Of a stretch of DNA of 6,864 nucleotides, positions 1 to 5,680 are shown piece after piece. The DNA is from JAKEGN01 sp964465665 (GTDB lineage Bacteria; Pseudomonadota; Gammaproteobacteria; Steroidobacterales; Woeseiaceae): NCBI GenBank assembly GCA_964465665.1, contig CAYXKM010000262.1, forward strand, positions 1-6,864, read 5' to 3'. Position 1 is the stretch's first letter; every line of letters starts with the position of its first letter. Both the position numbers and the translations under genes were made by a program. The notes beneath the pieces were generated by a model. The model had not been told where the DNA came from. It did no database searches and worked only from the letters and a program-made list of their open reading frames with translations.

Positions 1-74
1 CGACCAGGGAACTGCAGCGGAAGCTGCTCGTCGACAACCCGATGCGGCTGTACTGGTCGGAGGAGATGCACTGA
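1..74 (+). CDS. C-terminal end of an amidohydrolase-family protein (possible LigJ)
   Basis: Only the last 23 codons are in the window; the frame begins at base 3 and ends with TGA at 72-74. The visible tail contains KLLVDNPMRLYW followed by a short acidic end. This resembles the conserved C-terminal helix of the metal-dependent amidohydrolase 2 family, where an (I/L)-x-x-(D/G)-N-(P/A)-x-R-L-(Y/F) motif closes the TIM barrel. The stop codon overlaps the ligA start (ATGA at 74-77), so the gene belongs to the same operon. In Sphingobium SYK-6 the amidohydrolase LigJ (4-oxalomesaconate hydratase) lies directly before ligABC. That makes ligJ the first guess, but another amidohydrolase-type hydratase or decarboxylase is equally compatible with so short a piece. 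The active site is outside the window. Confidence 0.6.
   Translation, partial: TRELQRKLLVDNPMRLYWSEEMH
59..65 (+). promoter_or_regulatory. Ribosome binding site of ligA
   Basis: GGAGGAG is an almost perfect Shine-Dalgarno sequence 8 bases before the ATG at 74. It lies inside the last codons of the upstream amidohydrolase gene. It supports the ATG at 74 as the ligA start, and together with the ATGA overlap it suggests coupled translation. Confidence 0.75.
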
Positions 75-469
75 TGTCGCTCGATAAACCTTACCTCGAC
101 GTGCCCGGCACGACGATTTTCGACGCCGATCTTGCGCGCCAGGGGTATCACCTGAACAAGTTCTGCATGTCGCTGATGAAAGCGCCGAATCGCGAGCGTT
201 TCAAAGCGAATCAGCGCGTATACCTCGACGAATGGCCGATGAGCGAGGCGCAGAAACAGGCGGTGCTCGATCGCGACTACAACCGGATGATTTCGGTCGG
301 CGGCAACATCTATTTTCTCGCCAAGCTCTTTTCCACGGACGGACAATCCTTCGAGCACGCCGCCGCTTCGATGACGGGCCTGTCGCGGGAAGCCTACCGG
401 GAAATGATGCTGAAGGGCGGCCGTTCGATCGAAGGCAACCGCTACAAGGGAGAGAAAGCGCGTGGCTAG
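74..469 (+). CDS. ligA: Protocatechuate 4,5-dioxygenase, alpha (small) subunit
   Basis: This 131-residue protein is the small subunit of the class III extradiol dioxygenase LigAB, which cleaves protocatechuate between C4 and C5 to give 4-carboxy-2-hydroxymuconate-6-semialdehyde in the cytoplasm. It aligns along its whole length with Sphingobium LigA as I recall it (139 residues). Diagnostic blocks are DVPGTTIF (9-16), GYHLNKF (24-30), SLMKAPNRERFKA (33-45), LDEW (51-54), RDYN (67-70), GGN-YFLAKLFSTDG (76-90), SMTG (99-102) and GGRS near the C-terminus. Phe93 aligns with Phe103 of the Sphingobium enzyme, a residue near the active site at the subunit interface. The N-terminus is about ten residues shorter than in that homologue. 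The start overlaps the previous stop (ATGA) and has a strong Shine-Dalgarno site. The end overlaps ligB by 8 bases, as expected for subunits made in equal amounts. Confidence 0.95.
   Translation: MSLDKPYLDVPGTTIFDADLARQGYHLNKFCMSLMKAPNRERFKANQRVYLDEWPMSEAQKQAVLDRDYNRMISVGGNIYFLAKLFSTDGQSFEHAAASMTGLSREAYREMMLKGGRSIEGNRYKGEKARG
448..453 (+). promoter_or_regulatory. Ribosome binding site of ligB
   Basis: GGGAGA, preceded by AA, lies 8 bases before the GTG at 462, within the last codons of ligA. It supports the unusual GTG start of ligB. That start gives the family's expected N-terminus (MARIT..., very close to the MARVT... of Sphingobium LigB). Confidence 0.6.
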
Positions 470-1304
470 AATCACGGCGGGCGTGACCACCTCGCACGTA
501 CCCGCTGTCGGTGCCGCCATCGATCTTGGCAATACCGAAACCGACTACTGGAAACCACTGTTCAAGGGTTACGAGTTTTCGAAGGAGTGGATCCGTAAAG
601 CAAAACCGGACGTCATTATTCTCGTCTATAACGATCATGCCAGTGCGTTCGGGCCCGACATCATCCCGACGTTCGCGATCGGCTGTGGCGACTCTTTCGA
701 ACCGGCCGACGAGGGCTGGGGTCCGCGGCCGGTGCCGGTGGTCAAAGGCTGCCCGGAACTGGGCTGGCACGTGATGCAGTCGGTGATCCAGGATGATTTC
801 GATATTACGGTTATCAACGAGATGACGGTCGACCACGGACTGACGGTGCCATTGTCGCTGATGTTCGGCCAGCCGGAGGCCTGGCCCTGCCGCGTCATCC
901 CGGTTCCGGTCAACGTCGTCGTCTACCCGCCGCCGTCGGGCCAGCGTTGTTACAACCTCGGCAAGGCCATACGCCGCGCCGTCGAATCCTTCGACCAGGA
1001 TCTCAACGTCCAGGTCTGGGGTACCGGCGGCATGAGCCATCAGCTCCAGGGCACTCGCGCCGGCCTGATCAATCCGAAGTTCGACAAAGCGTTTCTCGAC
1101 AGGCTGGTCGATGACGCAGACAGCCTGGCGAAGATTCCGCACATCGAATACGTGCGCGAAGCCGGTGCCGAAGGCATTGAACTCGTCATGTGGCTTATTA
1201 TGCGAGGCGCGTTGAACGAGCGCGTCAAGCTTACGCATCGTTTCTATCATGTGCCCGCATCCAACACCGCCGTCGGGCACGTCATACTCGAGAACATCGG
1301 GTGA
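462..1304 (+). CDS. ligB: Protocatechuate 4,5-dioxygenase, beta (catalytic) subunit
   Basis: This 280-residue protein is the catalytic subunit of LigAB and carries the non-haem Fe(II). By alignment with Sphingobium LigB as I recall it, the iron ligands are His12 (in TTSH), His59 (in VYNDHASAF, 55-63) and Glu240 (in EGIELVMW). His193 (in GGMSHQLQG) corresponds to the catalytic base His195, and Ser267-Asn268 (in PASNTA) correspond to the substrate-carboxylate contacts Ser269-Asn270. Other family blocks are IIPTFAIGC (67-75), PADEGWGPRPVP (81-92), VDHG (123-126), NVVVYPPPSG (151-160) and WGTGG (186-190). All key residues are present, so the enzyme should be active. Translation starts at GTG, within the last 8 bases of ligA. 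The protein ends shortly after the core fold and lacks about 20 residues of the C-terminal tail seen in the 302-residue Sphingobium protein. Relaxed activity on gallate or 3-O-methylgallate is known for LigAB but cannot be judged here. Confidence 0.96.
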   Translation: MARITAGVTTSHVPAVGAAIDLGNTETDYWKPLFKGYEFSKEWIRKAKPDVIILVYNDHASAFGPDIIPTFAIGCGDSFEPADEGWGPRPVPVVKGCPELGWHVMQSVIQDDFDITVINEMTVDHGLTVPLSLMFGQPEAWPCRVIPVPVNVVVYPPPSGQRCYNLGKAIRRAVESFDQDLNVQVWGTGGMSHQLQGTRAGLINPKFDKAFLDRLVDDADSLAKIPHIEYVREAGAEGIELVMWLIMRGALNERVKLTHRFYHVPASNTAVGHVILENIG

Positions 1305-1314
1305 CGAACCCGAC

Positions 1315-1319
1315 AGGAG
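1315..1319 (+). promoter_or_regulatory. Ribosome binding site of ligC
   Basis: AGGAG lies 7 bases before the ATG at 1327, in the 22-base gap after ligB. It decides the start. An in-frame ATG at 1249 lies inside ligB and would add 26 residues that do not resemble the family. Confidence 0.75.
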
Positions 1320-1326
1320 TGAGCGA

Positions 1327-2271
1327 ATGAACCTGATCATTGCCGGTGCCGGTGCATTCGGCAGAAAGCATCTCGATGCATTGAAGAACATCGACGGAGT
1401 GAAAGTCGTTGCACTCGTCGGCCGCACACTAGAGCCCACCAGGGAAACAGCGCGCGAATACGGAATCGCGCATGCATTCGAGGATCTGGAGGATGCGCTG
1501 GCGCTGAAAGGTACCGACGCGGTGATTCTTTGTACGCCGACGCAGATACACGCTGCACAGGCCATACAGTGCATGCGGGCAGGAAAGCATGTCCAGGTGG
1601 AGATTCCGCTCGCCGACTCGCTCAAAGACGCCGAAGAAGTGAACCGGGTACAGAAGAAATCCGGCCGCATCTGCATGGTCGGACACACGCGGCGCTTCAA
1701 CCCGTCTCACCAGTACCTGCACAAAAAGATCACGGCCGGCGAACTCAGCATTCAACAGATGGACGTGCAGACGTATTTCTTCCGCCGAAGCAACATGAAT
1801 GCGCTGGGACAGCCGCGCTCATGGACGGATCATTTGCTGTGGCACCACGCCGCGCACACTGTGGACCTCTTTCAGTACCAGGCCGGCGAGGAGATAGTCG
1901 TCGCCAATGCGGTGCAGGGCCCGCCGCATCCGGAACTCGGCATTGCCATGGACATGTCGATCCAATTGAGAACGAAGAACGGCAAGATCTGCACGCTGTC
2001 CCTGTCATTCAACAACGACGGGCCATTGGGGACTTTTTTTCGCTACATCTGCGACAACGGCACGTACATCGCGCGTTACGATGACCTGGTGGACGGCCGG
2101 GAGAACCGTATCGACGTGTCCGGAGTCGATGTGTCCATGAACGGCATCGAACTGCAGGACCGGGAATTCATCGCCGCGATCCGTGAAGGCCGCGAACCGA
2201 ACGCCTCTGTTGCCCAGGTGCTCCCCTGCTACCGGGTATTGCACCGGATCGAGCAACAACTCGCGGCGTAA
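1327..2271 (+). CDS. ligC: 4-carboxy-2-hydroxymuconate-6-semialdehyde dehydrogenase
   Basis: This 314-residue Gfo/Idh/MocA-family oxidoreductase acts just after LigAB. It oxidises the hemiacetal form of 4-carboxy-2-hydroxymuconate-6-semialdehyde with NADP(+) to 2-pyrone-4,6-dicarboxylate. The N-terminal Rossmann fold starts with the GAGAFG nucleotide loop (7-12). CTPTQIHA (69-76) and GKHVQVEIPLADS (86-98) complete the cofactor domain. The C-terminal domain carries VGHTRRFNPSHQY (118-130), MDVQTYFFRRSN (145-156), SWTDHLLWHHAAHTVDL (165-181), LSLSFNNDGPLGTFFRY (224-240) and IELQDREFIAAIREG (274-288). All match Sphingobium LigC (about 315 residues) as I recall it. The EKP motif of typical Gfo/Idh/MocA enzymes reads EIP (92-94), so the usual lysine is missing; recalled LigC proteins share this. 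The start at 1327 follows a clear Shine-Dalgarno site. The gene ends the operon, and a stem-loop follows. Confidence 0.95.
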   Translation: MNLIIAGAGAFGRKHLDALKNIDGVKVVALVGRTLEPTRETAREYGIAHAFEDLEDALALKGTDAVILCTPTQIHAAQAIQCMRAGKHVQVEIPLADSLKDAEEVNRVQKKSGRICMVGHTRRFNPSHQYLHKKITAGELSIQQMDVQTYFFRRSNMNALGQPRSWTDHLLWHHAAHTVDLFQYQAGEEIVVANAVQGPPHPELGIAMDMSIQLRTKNGKICTLSLSFNNDGPLGTFFRYICDNGTYIARYDDLVDGRENRIDVSGVDVSMNGIELQDREFIAAIREGREPNASVAQVLPCYRVLHRIEQQLAA

Positions 2272-2283
2272 GTCCGCTCACGC

Positions 2284-2330
2284 GCCCGGTTTCGCTTTCA
2301 CCGTCCGCGGGTGCTTCCCGCGGACCGGGC
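2284..2330. terminator. Stem-loop in the convergent gap after ligC
   Basis: GTCCGCGGG (2303-2311) and CCCGCGGAC (2317-2325) form a perfect 9-bp stem with a 5-base loop. An outer pair, GCCCGGT (2284-2290) with ACCGGGC (2324-2330), offers a competing or extended stem. The structure fills the 58-base gap between the ligC stop (2271) and the stop of the minus-strand lipoprotein gene (2330). Its position suggests transcription termination or 3'-end protection for either gene. Neither strand has a run of T after it, so it is not a standard intrinsic terminator. Confidence 0.4.
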
Positions 2331-2794
2331 TAGAACATCGTGTTGTCGTTTCGCGCGGTTTCCGGGATCGGCTGCATCACGTCCCAGTGCTCGACGACCT
2401 TGCCATTCTCCAGGCGGAAGATGTCCATCACGGCATTGCCGCGGTCGTCCGGTCCATTGGTTGCATGCGCGTGCACGATGACGAAATCGCCGTCGGCCAG
2501 CACGCGTTTGAATTCGACTTTGAAACCACCGAGGTTTTCCTTTGCAAACTCGAGAAACGCTTTCAGGCCTTCGGGCCCGTCTGCCGCAAGGGGATTGTGC
2601 TGTATATACTTGTCGCCGAGATAATCCGATGCCGCGGCAAAATCCTTGCCGTTGATCGCGGCGTCGTAGAACGCGACCACCGTTTTCTTGTTCTGTTCTT
2701 CCGCCGCGTTCGCTGCCTGCTCGCAGTCCTGCTTCGCACAGGCCGCCAGCAAGACTGAAAATGCGGCGATGAGGATCGATGCCGTGGTTCTCAT
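2330..2794 (-). CDS. SnoaL/NTF2-like domain lipoprotein
   Basis: This 154-residue protein begins with a lipoprotein signal peptide: MRTTAS, a hydrophobic stretch (7-18) and the lipobox LAAC with Cys19 as the lipidated residue. Ala at position +2 suggests sorting to the outer membrane. The rest (about 34-145) is a single alpha+beta cone of the SnoaL-like / NTF2-like superfamily, closest by eye to proteins annotated as SnoaL-like aldol-condensation enzymes. Family blocks are FYDAAINGKDF (42-52), YIQHNPLAADGPEG (63-76), GDFVIVHAHA (102-111), AVMDIFRLENGKVVEHWDV (121-139) and QPIPE (141-145). His66, His108, His110, Asp124, His136 and Asp138 line the places where this fold usually holds polar pocket residues. 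GGAG (2803-2806, minus strand) lies 8 bases before the ATG and supports this start. The substrate is unknown. The gene is divergent from the TonB receptor and convergent with ligC, so it has its own transcription unit. Catalysis has not been shown for most proteins of this type, and ligand binding is an alternative role. Confidence 0.85.
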   Translation of the reverse strand: MRTTASILIAAFSVLLAACAKQDCEQAANAAEEQNKKTVVAFYDAAINGKDFAAASDYLGDKYIQHNPLAADGPEGLKAFLEFAKENLGGFKVEFKRVLADGDFVIVHAHATNGPDDRGNAVMDIFRLENGKVVEHWDVMQPIPETARNDNTMF

Positions 2795-2841
2795 GCTCGT
2801 TACTCCGTCAATTCAGTGTATTTATGACCGGCCTTGTCCGC

Positions 2842-2873
2842 CGGCCCGGATTCCCGTTTCACCATCCGGGCTG
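2842..2873. repeat. Inverted repeat in the divergent intergenic region
   Basis: GCCCGGAT (2844-2851) and ATCCGGGC (2864-2871) are perfect inverted arms around a 12-base loop, extendable by a G-T and a C-G pair to 2842-2873. It lies 48 bases upstream of the lipoprotein start and about 180 bases upstream of the receptor start. It could be an operator for a dimeric regulator or an RNA stem in the lipoprotein leader. It has no T tract, so a terminator is less likely. Confidence 0.35.
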
Positions 2874-2894
2874 CCTGTTGCATTGCCGCAACGC

Positions 2895-2918
2895 GTAAAC
2901 GTCGGGGCAAGTGTAAAC
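2895..2918. repeat. Direct repeat GTAAAC in the divergent intergenic region
   Basis: GTAAAC occurs at 2895-2900 and again at 2913-2918, with starts 18 bases apart. A second pair, TTCCTTTT at 2955-2962 and 2971-2978, has starts 16 bases apart. Short repeats in one orientation at near-helical spacing between divergent genes could be regulator sites. They are short enough to be chance, and no known operator is recognised. Confidence 0.2.
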
Positions 2919-3005
2919 CATGCAAAGCAGCGCCGTGATAACGTCCGGATCCTGTTCCTTTTGCATCGAATTCCTTTTCTTTGCCGGTCGAGTACGGAAC
3001 CACGA

Positions 3006-3033
3006 TTGAGGCTAAATCGTACTGTTGGATAAT
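3006..3033 (+). promoter_or_regulatory. Candidate sigma70 promoter of the TonB-dependent receptor
   Basis: TTGAGG (3006-3011) and GATAAT (3028-3033) match the -35 and -10 consensus well, with a 16-base spacer. Transcription would start near 3040, just before the Shine-Dalgarno site and the ATG at 3056, giving a short leader. No recognisable Fur box or other known operator overlaps it. Confidence 0.4.
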
Positions 3034-3042
3034 TTCAACATC

Positions 3043-3048
3043 AGGGGG
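3043..3048 (+). promoter_or_regulatory. Ribosome binding site of the TonB-dependent receptor
   Basis: AGGGGG followed by A lies 7 bases before the ATG at 3056. It decides the start. A further in-frame ATG at 2981 would add 25 polar residues in front of the signal peptide and would place the candidate promoter inside the gene. Confidence 0.6.
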
Positions 3049-3055
3049 ATCTTCG

Positions 3056-5605
3056 ATGTGTATCCGCAAGTATTTCTCGCACCTCTTCTCGCGCAGCGTC
3101 CTCTCCATCGTCGCGCTGCCGTTAGTGTCAGCTTCAGGTTTTTTTATTGCATCTTCGGCATTGGCGCAGGAAAGCGAGGAGCAGGTACTCGATGAAATCA
3201 TCGTTACCTCCCGGTACCGCGAGGAGCGTCTGCAGGAAACGCCGATCGCCATCAGCGCGATAACCGCAGAAGAGATCCAGATGCGCGCGTTCACCACGGC
3301 CTACGAAGTGGGCTACACGGTGCCGAACGCGTCGTTCCGCCCGGCGCAGGCCGCTTACGGCAACACCATGACTGCCTTTATCCGCGGCATCGGTCAGTAC
3401 GACTTCGACCAGGCATTCGAGCCGGGTGTCGGCATCTATGTCGACGATGTCTACCAGCCGTTTATGCTGGGCACGCAGCTCGATCTCATCGGTGTGGATC
3501 GCGTGGAAACGCTGCGCGGACCGCAGGGAACGCTGTTCGGCCGAGGCTCGATCGGCGGTGTCATGCGCCTGGTCAGCCGGAAGCCCCAGGGTGACGAAAC
3601 GGGCTACCTCAATGTCACTCTCGGTTCGTTCGATCGAATCGATCTCAGCGGCGGCTACGACTTCTCGCTGACTGATAATCTTTTTGCCCAGGTATCGGCA
3701 GCTTCACGGAAACGCACGGGCTATCAGGACGTCATCGATTTTGCGTGCAGGTTCCCGTCTTTGGCCGGAAATCTCCCGGTCAGGGATCCCAGCCGCGGCC
3801 GGAACTGTATTACCAACACCCAGGGTGGCGAAGACATCGACGCCTTTCGCGGACAATTGCGCTGGGTCGCAAGCGACAACGTCGAGATGATTCTTACGGG
3901 CGATTTCCAGAACGATCAATCGGAGGCCAAGGCTGATACGCTGATTGACATCCGTTACCCGGTCGACCTGTCGGGCAACACCATCCCGACCAGCGGTTAC
4001 GTGCTGTTCGATAACGAGTACATCAACCACGTGCCCACGCCCGCGGAGCCTTGGGGCTACGGGATCCCGTACGATGATCGCTTCATCCCGTCAAACATTT
4101 ACCAGTCTTATGCGACGTACAACGATCCGGCCAGCGACCTGACCTTTAAACCGACTTCCGCGATCAGAAGGGAGGCGGTATCGGCTACCGTGCACTGGGA
4201 CCTGACGGACAGCATGCGGCTGACCGCCATCGGTTCGTACACGGACATCGAGAGCCAGCTGTCGTCGGATGCGGATGCGTCGCCGTTCAACTTCCAGACG
4301 ACCGCGGGGCAGCAGGATTTCGACTGGACCACGGCGGAACTGCGCCTGAGCGGAGGGGCGATGGCAGAGCGGCTGGACTGGACCGTGGGCGCGTTCTATT
4401 ACAGCGGCGAGGCCATCAACCGGCAGGCTGTCAGCTTTCCGCCGATTCCGTATGGCATCCTGAGGGCTTCGATCGGGTTCCCGCCGGATGTTGCCGTCAC
4501 CTGCATCGAGAACCCGCCGGGCGGGTGCGCAATTCCAGCGCCGATTTTTTCCAACATTTCGGTGAATACGCAGAACATCGCGGATTCTGAGAACACCGCG
4601 GTGTTCGGGCACGTAGTGTTCGACTTCACGGACAGGCTCAGTGCCAACGCCGGCGTACGAATGTCCAACGACACCAAAGACGTTGATTTCGACAACTCGC
4701 TGGTCGCGGCTCCGATCAGCATCGACGATGACCACACTGACTGGAGGCTCGGCCTGGACTTCCAGGCTACCGATCTGATGCTGGTCTACGGCTCGGTCGC
4801 GACGGGTTATCGCCCGCCGGCCTACAACCCGCGCCCGTTCACACCGGCGCAGGCGATTGAAGTCGGTGGCGAGGAGGCCATTGCTTACGAGCTCGGCTTC
4901 AAGTCCGACCTGTTCGATCAGCGCCTGCGCCTGAACCTTGCCGCGTTCTACACCGACTACAAGGAGCGCATCGTGCCAATCGGTGGAACCGAGTGCATAC
5001 CTCCAGCAGCCCTTCCGACGGACCCCGGCGCCATACAGGATTCGGATGGCAACTTCTGTTTCGCGGTGACATCGCTGACAAGTTATCAACAGCTGACAGG
5101 AGAAATCCAGGGTGCGGAGCTTGAGTTCATATGGCGGCCCACCGACGCGCTGAGCATCAACGGTCTCATCGGCTACACGGACTGGAGCTCTCCGGAGGTT
5201 GACAATTGCGATCTGAATCTCGACGGTGCTCCGGATCCGGGATTTGTCTGCAGTGATGCGACGAACTTCGTGCCGGAGTACAACTGGACGGTCGGCGCCG
5301 CCTACGACATCCCGATGTCGAGCGGCGCAAGGCTGACACCGCGCGTTGATGTGTACGGGCAGACCGAGATCTGCTCGTCGTTTGCCTCGCAGCTCTCGTG
5401 CGCGGACGGTTACGAACTCGTCAACGTTCGGCTGCAATGGGAAAGCCCGGACAGCAATTGGACCGCGGCAGTGGGTGGCACGAATGTCACCGACGAGGAG
5501 TTCTTCCTCAACATTTTCGACCTGACAGTCTTTGGCCAGAACACGGTCGAAGGGCAACCGGGACGACCGGCAGAGTGGTACGTCAGCTTCGGCAGGAGAT
5601 TCTGA
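3056..5605 (+). CDS. TonB-dependent outer-membrane receptor
   Basis: This 849-residue protein is a TonB-dependent transporter, a 22-strand outer-membrane barrel with an N-terminal plug that imports ligands using the proton motive force. The signal peptide spans about residues 1-37, with a basic start, a hydrophobic core and probable cleavage after SALA before Gln38. A TonB box follows (DEIIVTS, 46-52). The plug domain (about 56-180) contains VDRVETLRGPQGTLFGRGS (147-165) with GGV after it. The barrel runs to the C-terminus and includes the typical VYGSVATGYRPP segment and YELGFKSDLFDQRLRLNLAAFYTDYKE. It ends in WYVSFGRRF with the terminal Phe used for barrel assembly. Ten cysteines occur as five close pairs (231/251, 483/491, 647/668, 718/732, 773/782), probably disulfides in surface loops. 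The substrate is not evident: there is no siderophore, vitamin B12 or haem gene nearby. Neighbouring protocatechuate genes and an MFS carrier make an aromatic compound plausible, as known for the DdvT receptor of Sphingobium. The gene is monocistronic, with its own promoter and terminator. Confidence 0.95.
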   Translation: MCIRKYFSHLFSRSVLSIVALPLVSASGFFIASSALAQESEEQVLDEIIVTSRYREERLQETPIAISAITAEEIQMRAFTTAYEVGYTVPNASFRPAQAAYGNTMTAFIRGIGQYDFDQAFEPGVGIYVDDVYQPFMLGTQLDLIGVDRVETLRGPQGTLFGRGSIGGVMRLVSRKPQGDETGYLNVTLGSFDRIDLSGGYDFSLTDNLFAQVSAASRKRTGYQDVIDFACRFPSLAGNLPVRDPSRGRNCITNTQGGEDIDAFRGQLRWVASDNVEMILTGDFQNDQSEAKADTLIDIRYPVDLSGNTIPTSGYVLFDNEYINHVPTPAEPWGYGIPYDDRFIPSNIYQSYATYNDPASDLTFKPTSAIRREAVSATVHWDLTDSMRLTAIGSYTDIESQLSSDADASPFNFQTTAGQQDFDWTTAELRLSGGAMAERLDWTVGAFYYSGEAINRQAVSFPPIPYGILRASIGFPPDVAVTCIENPPGGCAIPAPIFSNISVNTQNIADSENTAVFGHVVFDFTDRLSANAGVRMSNDTKDVDFDNSLVAAPISIDDDHTDWRLGLDFQATDLMLVYGSVATGYRPPAYNPRPFTPAQAIEVGGEEAIAYELGFKSDLFDQRLRLNLAAFYTDYKERIVPIGGTECIPPAALPTDPGAIQDSDGNFCFAVTSLTSYQQLTGEIQGAELEFIWRPTDALSINGLIGYTDWSSPEVDNCDLNLDGAPDPGFVCSDATNFVPEYNWTVGAAYDIPMSSGARLTPRVDVYGQTEICSSFASQLSCADGYELVNVRLQWESPDSNWTAAVGGTNVTDEEFFLNIFDLTVFGQNTVEGQPGRPAEWYVSFGRRF

Positions 5606-5619
5606 AGCGCATCAGGCGC

Positions 5620-5638
5620 TTTCACGCCGATCGTGAAA
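5620..5638. repeat. Small stem-loop upstream of the terminator
   Basis: TTTCACG (5620-5626) and CGTGAAA (5632-5638) form a perfect 7-bp stem with a 5-base loop. AAGCGC (5605-5610) and GCGCTT (5616-5621) form another stem that overlaps it by two bases, so the two are partly exclusive. They lie between the receptor stop and its terminator. On the minus strand the same stems could act at the 3' end of the MFS transcript, but no T tract follows there. Confidence 0.3.
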
Positions 5639-5643
5639 CCGGC

Positions 5644-5680
5644 AAGGGCGCGCCCAGCAATGGGCGCGCCCTTTCTTATT
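5644..5680 (+). terminator. Rho-independent terminator of the TonB-dependent receptor
   Basis: The arms AAGGGCGCGCCC (5644-5655) and GGGCGCGCCCTT (5662-5673) form a perfect 12-bp GC-rich stem with the 6-base loop AGCAAT. A T-rich tail, TTTCTTATT (5672-5680), follows. It lies 38 bases after the receptor stop codon. The tail touches the stop codon of the convergent MFS gene (TTA at 5680-5682). In the minus direction the hairpin is followed by GCCGG and no T run, so efficient termination is expected only for the receptor transcript. Confidence 0.85.

Noticed and set aside
1249..1326. Upstream in-frame ATG for ligC
   Set aside because: It lies inside ligB and adds 26 residues unlike the family. 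The ATG at 1327 has a proper Shine-Dalgarno site and gives the known LigC N-terminus with the Rossmann glycine loop at residues 7-12.
201..1700. Long open frame on the minus strand opposite ligA, ligB and ligC (about 499 codons)
   Set aside because: It lies wholly antisense to three well-matched genes. Its translation is rich in Arg, His and Asp with no recognisable domain or Shine-Dalgarno site, as expected for a GC-rich shadow frame.
2183..2758. Plus-strand open frame across the ligC end and the lipoprotein gene (about 191 codons)
   Set aside because: It overlaps the end of ligC and runs antisense to the lipoprotein, which has a lipobox, family motifs and a Shine-Dalgarno site. The plus-strand frame shows no domain.
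2800..3040. Fur box or riboswitch upstream of the receptor
   Set aside because: I found no GATAATGATAATCATTATC-like sequence, and no B12-box or other riboswitch core. The predicted leader is only about 15 bases.
2981..3055. Upstream in-frame ATG for the TonB receptor
   Set aside because: It would put 25 polar residues before the signal peptide and bury the promoter and Shine-Dalgarno site in coding sequence.
4091..5557. Long open frame on the minus strand opposite the TonB receptor (about 488 codons)
   Set aside because: It is antisense to a clearly real receptor gene and has Arg/Val-rich low-information composition and no known motif. It is a shadow of the codon pattern of the receptor.
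5642..5675. Terminator as a bidirectional element for both convergent genes
   Set aside because: The stem is symmetric but only the plus direction has a T-rich tail. The minus direction continues with GCCGG.
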